A stretch of 10,434 bases of DNA from Spirochaeta sp. (GTDB lineage Bacteria; Spirochaetota; Spirochaetia; DSM-27196; Alkalispirochaetaceae): NCBI GenBank assembly GCA_007117185.1, contig SKHA01000001.1, forward strand, positions 1 through 10,434, given 5' to 3'. The notes beneath the pieces are model-generated. The model was given only the letters and a program-made list of their open reading frames with translations, was not told the DNA's origin and ran no database searches. Every line of letters starts with the position of its first letter. The first letter of the stretch is position 1. A program made the position numbers and the translations under genes. Below, piece after piece: positions 1-6,699 of this stretch.

Positions 1-48
1 CGTACCCAGCTGGTAATCTGGTACTATCAGAAGGGCGCTGCGAAGTAG
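1..48 (+). CDS. possible C-terminal end of an upstream gene (partial)
   Basis: Frame 1 is open from the window edge for 15 codons and ends in TAG at 46-48, giving RTQLVIWYYQKGAAK. The aromatic and basic make-up is plausible for a protein end. Plus frame 2 stops within a few codons, and frame 3 runs open to about base 74 but gives a less protein-like sequence. Too little remains to name a family, and it may not be a gene at all. Confidence 0.35.
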   Translation, partial: RTQLVIWYYQKGAAK

Positions 49-89
49 CGGTGCGATCTTCATTCAACAACTGACTGTTGCGAGGGCGA

Positions 90-104
90 CTCCCCTCGGG
101 GGAG
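90..104 (+). other. short GC-rich hairpin after the possible upstream gene
   Basis: CTCCCC-TCG-GGGGAG forms a perfect 6-bp stem with a 3-base loop, between the TAG at 46-48 and the promoter of the next gene. No T-run follows it, so it does not meet the criteria for an intrinsic terminator. It could still end or protect an upstream transcript, or be chance in GC-rich DNA. Confidence 0.25.
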
Positions 105-105
105 C

Positions 106-134
106 TGTACGTCCCCCCCTCCCCCTGATATAAA
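106..134 (+). promoter_or_regulatory. extended -10 promoter abutting the TPR-like gene start
   Basis: TGATATAAA at 126-134 is an extended -10 (TG, one base, then TATAAA at 129-134). With a 17-base spacer the -35 position holds TGTACG (106-111), matching the consensus at only three of six bases, which is tolerable for an extended -10. Transcription would start near 141, which is itself an ATG in frame with ATG 135. No purine-rich ribosome site exists here; the preceding bases are a C-run. Confidence 0.45.
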
Positions 135-1475
135 ATGACCATGGACAACGCAGCACAACGACTGGATGCCGAGTTTGACCGCCTGGAAATAGCCTGGAGC
201 TCCCTTGAAGTGATGGCGATCATCCGGGATCTCCGCGCCCAGGACATGGACTTCTCGGACAACATGATCCTGCGCGTGCTGCTGCAGGAACGCATCGCCG
301 ACTTCGACGAGGTCTCCCTTGCCCGCTTGCAGGGGGTACTTCGGGAGTTCATCCCTCAGGTGGTCGCTGTCCCCGACCCTTTGCCCCGGGAAGGCCAGGA
401 GCTGCGGAGCCGGATAATCGGGATGCTCCTGGAGAGCATCGACTTCATCCGTTCGTTTGACATGGATGACCTCAAGGGTGACCGGAGCCTGGTGGCTATC
501 CTCGGCCAGCTGGCCGGCCTGAACCGCGGTTGTCTGGAGGTTCTTGCGGACCTGGAGACCGCAAAGAAGCCGGCGATGCGGAGGCATCAGGCGACGATCG
601 GCGAGATCGATTCGTCGATGGCCGAGATCTTCGATCTCTTTGAGGAAGAACCGGAGGAGATGCCCGGGCCTGTGCAGAAGATGCTCAAGAGGTTCACCTC
701 CGGCAAGAACTACCCCCGGGGTAGCGCTCTGGTGCGCATGGGCGATGAAACGGAGCTGGTGGTGTTAGCCTCCAAAGAGTTGAGCCTGCGCTGCCGCGGC
801 GGCGACGGAGGCCGGGTGAACCTGAAGGTTCCCGGCAGCGAGTCGCTGCTTACTGTCCCGGGGATGATCATCCGGGTGGTCCCGAAGAAGATCTGGAACA
901 AGGGCTCCTTCATCACCGCGGAAATCCTGGATCGACGCATCGATATTCCTGCCCTGGGGTTGGACCCGTTACCGGTTGATGACCCCGGTGGTGGCTTCTA
1001 CGAGATGCAGCCGGTGATGCCCTTCGGCCCCGGGGAGGACTCCGTCGGGTTTGCCTTGGAGTTGTTCGAAGCCGGTTATGACGTTGACGCGGTGAACGTC
1101 ATACACGAGACCCTGACGGAAGACCTGCGGTGTATCGACGCTCACACAGCCCTGGGAAACCACCATTTCGAACAACGGACCTTCTGGGAGCCGGCACTCC
1201 TCCACTACCAGGTAGCGGTGCAGCTGGGGCAGTGGTTTCTGGGACCCGGGTTCGCCGGGCAGCTGCCCTGGGGACTCATTGAGAACCGCCCGTTCCTGCG
1301 GGCACTCCACGGCCTTGGTCTGTGTCATTACCGCGCCGGAGCAACGGACGAAGCACTGGCAGTCTTTCATCAGATGATGCGGTACAACCCCAGCGACAAT
1401 CAGGGGGCGCGGATGCTCATCAAGGATATCGAGGCCGGGCGGACCTGGCAGGAAGCAGTTGAGTCGGAATCATAG
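135..1475 (+). CDS. uncharacterised protein with C-terminal TPR-like domain
   Basis: This is a 446-residue soluble protein with no signal peptide or membrane segment. Residues 1-175 look helical and acidic. About 185-280 look beta-rich. About 300-440 resemble tetratricopeptide helices, with a segment running from ENRPFLRALHGLGLCHYRAG to a RYNPSDNQG motif. From memory, an RPYxRA...NPxDNQG signature marks a bacterial TPR-type family; I could not check this. TPR domains usually bind other proteins, so a scaffold role is likely but no partner is evident. An in-frame TGA at 126-128 limits the start to ATG 135 or ATG 141. The promoter position and the lack of a ribosome site favour a leaderless start at 141, two codons shorter. 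The FecR/PEGA lipoprotein gene follows 92 bases downstream on the same strand. Confidence 0.8.
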   Translation: MTMDNAAQRLDAEFDRLEIAWSSLEVMAIIRDLRAQDMDFSDNMILRVLLQERIADFDEVSLARLQGVLREFIPQVVAVPDPLPREGQELRSRIIGMLLESIDFIRSFDMDDLKGDRSLVAILGQLAGLNRGCLEVLADLETAKKPAMRRHQATIGEIDSSMAEIFDLFEEEPEEMPGPVQKMLKRFTSGKNYPRGSALVRMGDETELVVLASKELSLRCRGGDGGRVNLKVPGSESLLTVPGMIIRVVPKKIWNKGSFITAEILDRRIDIPALGLDPLPVDDPGGGFYEMQPVMPFGPGEDSVGFALELFEAGYDVDAVNVIHETLTEDLRCIDAHTALGNHHFEQRTFWEPALLHYQVAVQLGQWFLGPGFAGQLPWGLIENRPFLRALHGLGLCHYRAGATDEALAVFHQMMRYNPSDNQGARMLIKDIEAGRTWQEAVESES

Positions 1476-1489
1476 CAACAGAAGAAACG

Positions 1490-1528
1490 TTGCAGACTCG
1501 GGAGATTGGCGATATTCTTAGGATATCG
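1490..1528 (+). promoter_or_regulatory. weak promoter candidate and inverted repeat before the lipoprotein gene
   Basis: In the 92-base gap, TTGCAG (1490-1495) and TATTCT (1513-1518) are separated by 17 bases, matching sigma-70 consensus at three and four of six positions. A perfect 6-bp inverted repeat, CGATAT-N7-ATATCG (1510-1528), overlaps the -10 candidate and could be an operator. Both are weak. The lipoprotein gene may simply be read through from the TPR-like gene. Confidence 0.25.
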
Positions 1529-1553
1529 ACTGGGATCTGCCGATCCGCCCTTC

Positions 1554-1558
1554 GGAGG
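1554..1558 (+). promoter_or_regulatory. Shine-Dalgarno site fixing the lipoprotein start
   Basis: GGAGG lies 9 bases before ATG 1568. It decides in favour of 1568 over the in-frame TTG at 1490, since the 26 codons between them have no ribosome site and would bury the lipoprotein signal peptide. Confidence 0.85.
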
Positions 1559-1567
1559 AAAAAAGAG

Positions 1568-4500
1568 ATGAAAAAAACGTGGTTTGGCCTGCTCGCCCTT
1601 GTTGCGGTATTGGCGTCCTGCGGGGCTCCATCCGATGAAGCAGCGGTACCCGCAACAACCCCACCCCCTCCTCCCGCAGAGCCGGTGGTCGTTGAGAGCG
1701 ATCTTGAACTCCTGACCGCCTCAGCGGTGGACAGCGCGTTGATCACCTTTGTCTCCGGAGACGCCTGGTTGATCGATGACGGCGAAGAGGTCTACGCCGA
1801 CATCGGGGATACCCTCCTGCCCGGTGTGGTGCTGTCCGTGGAGAGTGGATACGTAGAGCTGCAGGCCGGGACGATCGGAACGATCCGGGTACAGGAAAAC
1901 TCCCGTCTGCGGATGGACCAGATAACCCTTGCACCGGACGGCTCGTCGGTGGACGTACGGGTACTCTCCGGGAGGGTCCTGAACAAGGTAGAGCGCCTCG
2001 CGGGCAATGATTCCTTCAACGTCCGCACCGAAACAGCAGTTATGGGTGTCCGCGGAACGGAGTTCGGTGTCAACGTCGACCCGGTCACAGGGACACGAGT
2101 TGCCGTGAGAACCGGCCGTGTCGCCGTTGTTCCGGCGGCTGCTGATCCGCAGCTCCTGCGCGAGCGCGCCGCAGCAGCCGGTGAGGGCGCAGAGGTGGTG
2201 GAGGCAGCGATTCGGCGTCTGGAAGAGCAGGCCCCGGTGATCGAAGCGGAACAGGAAATCTCCATCGATGAGACCGATCAGGAGGAAGCGGCCGCGGCGG
2301 TTGTGGAAGTTGAACGAGTCATCGAAGAGGTGGTCCAGGAACAGGCAGCAGGCCGACAGATTGACACTGCCGCTATCGAGCAGCGGCTGAATACAGCCAC
2401 CGAAGAGACGATCACCCGCACCAGAGAGACAACTGAGCAGCGCCGGCAGGTGATCACCGAAGCGTCCCGGCAGGAGCTCCAGGAGATCGACGAGGTTCGC
2501 TTTATCCCGGTGGCTGCGGTTCAGCCGGTCCTGGTACCGGTGGTTCTGCGGGTCGACCCTCCAGAAGCGCAGATCGCCCTGAACGGGCGGGTTGTTGCCC
2601 GTGGCCGGTTTTCCTCGGTCTATCAGGGTGGTGAACAGCTTGAGTTCGAGATCACCCGGGAGGGGTACGAACCGTTCCGCCTGAGCGTCACCGTAGAGGA
2701 GCAGCGCGGCCGGAACTGGGATATCCAGCTGGCGCGGCTGCCTCAACAGGTACCCGAGGCCACGCCGGAACCGGTAGACATAACGGTGAACATCGCAACG
2801 CTGCCCACATCTGCGCAGCTACTAATCGATGGCCAGGTGGTGGGAACCGGAACGTACTCGCAGCAGTTTGCGCCGGGAACGGAACTCACCATCCGGGCGG
2901 AATTGGAGGGGTACGACCCGGTTGAACAGCGCCTGCTGGTTGAAGATGGTGTCCAACCAGTGCGTCTGACCCTCGAGCCGGTTGTACCACCTGCAACGGA
3001 CCCGACCCCTCCCGTTGAAGAGTCGTCTCCTGCGGAGCCCCCACCGCCTCCACCCCTTCCGGGAACAGTCTCCATCGCGGTCTCGCCGGCAGACGCACAG
3101 ATTCGCATCAACGGTGACGTTGCCGGAACCGGTTCGGTCCGCAGGGAGTACCCCGCGGGAACCCGACTGGACCTGCAGATCTCCCGTGAGGGATACGCTC
3201 CGCTGGCGGTCCCGGTGACGGTACAGGAAGGGGATAATAACCTTTCCTGGGAACTGGCTCGAACCCTCGGCACCCTCAGGATCTCGGCACGACCGGCAAA
3301 CGCCCGAATCCGTATTGACGGCGCCGACCTGGGAACGGGAACGGTGACACAGCAACTGCCCACCGGGCAGGAGGTCACCGTTGAGGTCAGTGCCGACGGG
3401 TACCTGGCGCAACGTCGCTCAGTTGTCCTGACCGCCGGAACGATTCCCCTCTCCTTCGCCCTGGAACGCCAGCTGGCCCGGGTGGTGGTCACGGTGGAAC
3501 CGGCAGACGCCCGCGTCACCATTGGAGGACGATCCGCCGGAACCGGACGGAGCGAACAGCAGGTTCCGGTGGGAGAGACCCTGGAGGTCACCGCAACCCG
3601 GCCCGGTTTTGCCCCGGGACGGGCAACGGTACAGGTGGGGCCCGCCGGTGCGACGGTACCGGTGCGATTGGAGCCACGGCCCCTGGAACGGGTGAGCCCC
3701 ATTGCAACAACACCGCTGGTTCGCGGCCTGGCAAACATCGCCGGTGGCGTTGTCGGTGTGGACCGGGACGGCAGCCTCTTCGGCATCTCCGCGTCGGGAG
3801 ACCCCCGGTGGTCCGTTCAGACCGGAAACGGTGGAAACGAGAACTCCCTGCCGGTGGCCTCTGGTAACCGGATCGCGTTCTCCGGGTCCGGGGAGTTTGT
3901 CGTGGTGGATTCCGGAAATGGCTCCATAACGGGCCGTCACACCCTGACCGGCACGGATTCGCATATTTTCGGCCGGCGTGCCGCGATGTGGAACGACCAG
4001 TGGGTTTACCCCACCGACGACGAACTGTTGGTCTACGACCGGGACGGCCGCTCCATCGTCCGCAGGATCCAGATCCCCGGGGGTTCCAAATCCAGCGCTG
4101 CCGTATCAGGGTCCATGGCGATTCTGGTGAATCAGCAGGGCTCGTTTCAGCTGATCGATCTCTCATCAGGGACCGCCATAGCCGCCATCCCCACGGGGAT
4201 GCAGCAGCCGGTAGCGCTGGCTCCCGCAGTGGCAGGAAATCGTGCGTTTGCCGCCGGGCGTCGCGGTACCGCTGTGGCGATCGATACCCAGGCGCGATCA
4301 GTTCTGTGGGAAGTGAGTCTTCCCGGCGGCACCGGGGTCTTTGTGGACCCGGTGGTCAGCGGCGAGGCGGTACTGTTCCTGGTACGGGATACCATCGTGG
4401 CTCTCAGCATCGGCGACGGACGGCAGCTGTACACCCTGGCTCAAGCGGCCGGAGCACCCCTGATACGGAATGGCGTGCTGTATTACGGTACAACCGGCGG

Positions 4501-4666
4501 CGAGTTCCGTCGGGTTGACGCCGCTACCGGAGGAATCACCGGCCGGGTGACCCTGCCCGCTCCGGCGTCAGGAGCGCCCACGGTGGCAGGAGAGCTCATT
4601 GCGATGGCGCTGCGTACCGGCTCGGTGGCGTTTGTTCACCCGGAAGGAATCGTGGCGCAGCGCTGA
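1568..4666 (+). CDS. lipoprotein with FecR domain, five PEGA repeats and PQQ-like beta-propeller
   Basis: A 1032-residue exported lipoprotein. Residues 1-18 form a signal peptide with lipobox LASC (lipidated Cys18), followed by a proline-rich linker. A FecR domain spans about 57-189 (VSGDAWLI to VRTGRVAVV), with the typical TAVMGVRGTEFGV segment. A Glu/Gln-rich, probably helical region covers about 190-315. Five PEGA repeats of about 70 residues follow at 323-390, 402-472, 499-565, 566-634 and 635-704; four carry a GTG turn and most an (E/D)GY motif. A second proline-rich linker separates repeats 2 and 3. Residues 705-1032 show repeated beta strands with DRDG and DxxTG turns like a PQQ-type propeller; no enzymatic residues are evident. 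No sigma factor is adjacent, so the FecR domain is probably an envelope ligand-binding or scaffolding module rather than an anti-sigma regulator. A role in binding peptidoglycan or surface polymers is inference. Confidence 0.9.
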   Translation: MKKTWFGLLALVAVLASCGAPSDEAAVPATTPPPPPAEPVVVESDLELLTASAVDSALITFVSGDAWLIDDGEEVYADIGDTLLPGVVLSVESGYVELQAGTIGTIRVQENSRLRMDQITLAPDGSSVDVRVLSGRVLNKVERLAGNDSFNVRTETAVMGVRGTEFGVNVDPVTGTRVAVRTGRVAVVPAAADPQLLRERAAAAGEGAEVVEAAIRRLEEQAPVIEAEQEISIDETDQEEAAAAVVEVERVIEEVVQEQAAGRQIDTAAIEQRLNTATEETITRTRETTEQRRQVITEASRQELQEIDEVRFIPVAAVQPVLVPVVLRVDPPEAQIALNGRVVARGRFSSVYQGGEQLEFEITREGYEPFRLSVTVEEQRGRNWDIQLARLPQQVPEATPEPVDITVNIATLPTSAQLLIDGQVVGTGTYSQQFAPGTELTIRAELEGYDPVEQRLLVEDGVQPVRLTLEPVVPPATDPTPPVEESSPAEPPPPPPLPGTVSIAVSPADAQIRINGDVAGTGSVRREYPAGTRLDLQISREGYAPLAVPVTVQEGDNNLSWELARTLGTLRISARPANARIRIDGADLGTGTVTQQLPTGQEVTVEVSADGYLAQRRSVVLTAGTIPLSFALERQLARVVVTVEPADARVTIGGRSAGTGRSEQQVPVGETLEVTATRPGFAPGRATVQVGPAGATVPVRLEPRPLERVSPIATTPLVRGLANIAGGVVGVDRDGSLFGISASGDPRWSVQTGNGGNENSLPVASGNRIAFSGSGEFVVVDSGNGSITGRHTLTGTDSHIFGRRAAMWNDQWVYPTDDELLVYDRDGRSIVRRIQIPGGSKSSAAVSGSMAILVNQQGSFQLIDLSSGTAIAAIPTGMQQPVALAPAVAGNRAFAAGRRGTAVAIDTQARSVLWEVSLPGGTGVFVDPVVSGEAVLFLVRDTIVALSIGDGRQLYTLAQAAGAPLIRNGVLYYGTTGGEFRRVDAATGGITGRVTLPAPASGAPTVAGELIAMALRTGSVAFVHPEGIVAQR

Positions 4667-5889
4667 TGCTCTTCAGATTGTACTGCCGCCTGGTACAGGG
4701 GGTCTTTCGAATGGTGATGCCCCTGCTCCCCTGGCGGGAGCCGGAGCTCACCCAGGACCCCGGGTGCGTGACCACCCTGCCCGGGACGATCGCCAACGCC
4801 GGGGTCTCCCGGGTTCTGGTGGTGACCGACCGGGGTATATCCGCCCTGGGCATTCTCGATCCTCTTCTGGCGGCCCTGGGGGAGGCGGGCATATTCTATC
4901 GGGTCTACGACGGAACCAGCGCCAACCCCACCGTGGATAACGTGGAGGAAGCGCTGACCCTGTACCGACAAGAGCGCTGTCACGGGCTGCTCGCCGCCGG
5001 TGGGGGCTCCCCAATCGACTGCGCCAAAGGTGTGGGAATCCGTGCCGTCCGGCCCCGCAGGTCCCTGGCATCGCTGAAGGGGGTGTTAAAGGTACGACGG
5101 CCCCTGCCACCGCTGTTCATCGTCCCCACAACCGCCGGCACCGGCAGCGAAGTAACTCTGGCGGCGGTGATTTCAAGTCCGGAGCGTCACGAGAAGTGCG
5201 TCATCATGGATCCTGCATTGATTCCTCACTACGCCGTGCTGGACGGGGAGGTCACCACCGGTCTGCCGGCAGACCTGACCGCCACGACCGGGATGGACGC
5301 GCTGACCCACGCGATAGAAGCGTTCATCGGGGGCAGCAATACTCCTCGGACGGAAGAAGACGCCGTCACCGCAACAGCGTTGATATTCGAGTACCTGCCC
5401 CGAGCGTTTGAGAACGGCCTCGATCTTGAAGCACGCCAGCAGATGCTGCGGGCTTCTTATCTGGCGGGTCGCGCATTCACCCGCGCCTACGTTGGCAACG
5501 TCCACGCCATCGCCCACACCCTTGGCGGTTTCTACAACGTTCCTCACGGCCTGGCAAACGCGATCATCCTTCCTCACGTCCTGGAGTATTACGGCGATTC
5601 CATCACCGCCCGTCTCACCGAGCTCTCCCTTCGTGCCAGGATTGCTCCGGACGGAGCGGCGTTCCTGGAACGTATCCGCTCCATGAACCGTCAGCTCGGC
5701 ATTTCCGAGTTCGTTGGCGGTGTGGACCCGGCGGATGTGCCGCTGATGGCCCGCCGTGCTCATCGGGAGTCAAACCCCCTGTATCCGGTGCCCCGCATCT
5801 TCTCCGTGGAAGACTTCAGAACGCTCTACCGGATCATCACAAACGACTTTTCGGACCGTACTTCGCCGGCACCCAGGTCTGATCGTTGA
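4666..5889 (+). CDS. iron-containing (group III) alcohol dehydrogenase
   Basis: A 407-residue cytoplasmic NAD(P)-dependent alcohol/aldehyde oxidoreductase of the Fe-ADH family. The nucleotide-binding GGGSPIDCAK is at 112-121 and TTAGTGSE at 155-162. By comparison with E. coli FucO the metal ligands are Asp211, His215 (GMDALTH), His280 and His294 (VPHG), with His284 at the usual active-site position. All are present, so the enzyme should be active. The substrate cannot be told from sequence. ATG 4666 overlaps the lipoprotein stop as TGATG, which suggests translational coupling. ATG 4711 (residue 16), preceded by GGGGG, is an alternative start, but family members commonly have the extra N-terminal helix. 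The last 53 bases overlap the end of the opposing polyphosphate kinase gene. Confidence 0.93.
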   Translation: MLFRLYCRLVQGVFRMVMPLLPWREPELTQDPGCVTTLPGTIANAGVSRVLVVTDRGISALGILDPLLAALGEAGIFYRVYDGTSANPTVDNVEEALTLYRQERCHGLLAAGGGSPIDCAKGVGIRAVRPRRSLASLKGVLKVRRPLPPLFIVPTTAGTGSEVTLAAVISSPERHEKCVIMDPALIPHYAVLDGEVTTGLPADLTATTGMDALTHAIEAFIGGSNTPRTEEDAVTATALIFEYLPRAFENGLDLEARQQMLRASYLAGRAFTRAYVGNVHAIAHTLGGFYNVPHGLANAIILPHVLEYYGDSITARLTELSLRARIAPDGAAFLERIRSMNRQLGISEFVGGVDPADVPLMARRAHRESNPLYPVPRIFSVEDFRTLYRIITNDFSDRTSPAPRSDR

Positions 5890-6637
5890 TCGGCGGGCGG
5901 ACGTACTCCTCAACGGGCTGCCGTGGTGGCAGCTCCATCGGTTCCGGGGTGAGATCCTTGTAGGGAATCAGCGACAACAGGTGACTGATGCAGTTGAGCC
6001 GGGCGTGCTTCTTCACGTCTGCATCTACCACGTACCACGGTGCCTGCTTGATATCGGTGTGGTTGAACATGGTGTCCTTGGCCCGGGAGTAGTCCACCCA
6101 CTTCTCCCGGGACTGAAGGTCCATCGGGCTCAGCTTCCATCGCTTGGTCGGGTCGGCGATCCGGGCCTGAAAGCGTCGCTCCTGCTCCTCGTCGCTGACG
6201 GAAAACCAGTACTTGATCAGGATGATGCCGGAACGGACCAGCATCCGTTCAAACTCGGGACAACTGCGAAAGAACTCCTGATATTCCTTCTCGGTGCAGA
6301 ATCCCATCACCCGCTCCACCCCGGCGCGGTTGTACCAGCTGCGATCAAAGAGGACGATCTCCCCCGCTGCAGGCAGGCGGCTCACGTACCGTTGAAAATA
6401 CCACTGGGTCTTCTCCCGCTCGGTGGGCGTCCCCAGCGCTTCCACCCGGCAGAACCGGGGGTTCAGCGACTCGGTGATCCGCTTGATCACCCCACCCTTG
6501 CCTGCGGCGTCGCGGCCCTCAAAGATCACCACCACCTTCAGCCCCTTGTGCTTGATCCACTGTTGCATCTTAACCAGCTCGATCTGCAGCTTCCGCAGTT
6601 CCTGTTCGTAGACCTTGTTGTCGATTTTTTTGGCCAT
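5837..6637 (-). CDS. ppk2: polyphosphate kinase 2 (PPK2 family)
   Basis: A 266-residue cytoplasmic enzyme that transfers phosphate between polyphosphate and nucleoside diphosphates or triphosphates. It shows the single PPK2 P-loop domain: Walker A GRDAAGKG at 41-48, Walker B FDRSWYNR at 97-104, and an Arg/Lys-rich lid around 154-180 containing RRFQARIADPTKRWKLS. Length fits one-domain PPK2 proteins. The preferred direction (making ATP/GTP or making polyphosphate) and the subclass cannot be fixed by eye. The start at 6637 is chosen because GAGGGAG lies 8 bases upstream. An in-frame ATG 13 codons earlier (6676) has no such site and falls in the likely promoter. The 3' end overlaps the dehydrogenase gene tail to tail by 53 bases. 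Confidence 0.95.
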   Translation of the reverse strand: MAKKIDNKVYEQELRKLQIELVKMQQWIKHKGLKVVVIFEGRDAAGKGGVIKRITESLNPRFCRVEALGTPTEREKTQWYFQRYVSRLPAAGEIVLFDRSWYNRAGVERVMGFCTEKEYQEFFRSCPEFERMLVRSGIILIKYWFSVSDEEQERRFQARIADPTKRWKLSPMDLQSREKWVDYSRAKDTMFNHTDIKQAPWYVVDADVKKHARLNCISHLLSLIPYKDLTPEPMELPPRQPVEEYVRPPINDQTWVPAKYGPKSRL

Positions 6638-6645
6638 GAAGCAAA

Positions 6646-6652
6646 CTCCCTC
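6646..6652 (-). promoter_or_regulatory. Shine-Dalgarno site of ppk2
   Basis: On the minus strand GAGGGAG lies 8 bases before ATG 6637. It decides the ppk2 start against the upstream in-frame ATG at 6676. Confidence 0.8.
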
Positions 6653-6686
6653 AATACCTGGTGCTTTTCTGTGCATTTCCCGTTAC

Positions 6687-6692
6687 AGTATA
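6687..6692 (-). promoter_or_regulatory. candidate -10 element of ppk2
   Basis: The minus strand reads TATACT (five of six consensus bases). Transcription would start near 6680 and leave a leader of about 43 bases containing the ribosome site. The -35 position is poor (GTTCAA or TTCAAG). It shares four bases with the plus-strand -10 candidate of the HPr-like gene. Confidence 0.35.
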
Positions 6693-6694
6693 TA
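6689..6694 (+). promoter_or_regulatory. candidate -10 element of the HPr-like gene
   Basis: TATATA ends five bases before ATG 6700, so a start 6-7 bases downstream would produce a leaderless or one-base-trimmed message. No Shine-Dalgarno sequence precedes the ATG. The -35 region (TTTCTG at 6666-6671) is a poor match, so this is the weakest of the four leaderless-type candidates. Confidence 0.35.
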
Positions 6695-6699
6695 CCCTG

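Noticed and set aside
90..104. CTCCCC/GGGGAG hairpin as an intrinsic terminator
   Set aside because: There is no T-run after the stem, and 6-bp GC stems arise by chance in this composition. It is kept only as a low-confidence structure.
3061..3680. Tandem DNA repeat or mobile element in the lipoprotein gene
   Set aside because: The repetition is at protein level (PEGA domains). The nucleotide copies have diverged and have no flanking duplications or terminal inverted repeats.
1721..3786. Two long open frames on the minus strand (about 340 codons each) opposite the lipoprotein gene
   Set aside because: They lie wholly antisense to a protein with clear domains, give low-complexity Arg/Ser/Thr-rich or unstructured translations, and have no ribosome site. 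Long antisense frames are expected in GC-rich DNA.
1568..4666. FecR domain as an anti-sigma regulator of an ECF sigma factor
   Set aside because: No sigma-factor gene is adjacent and the chain lacks the cytoplasmic N-terminal region and transmembrane layout of FecR regulators; it begins with a lipoprotein signal peptide.
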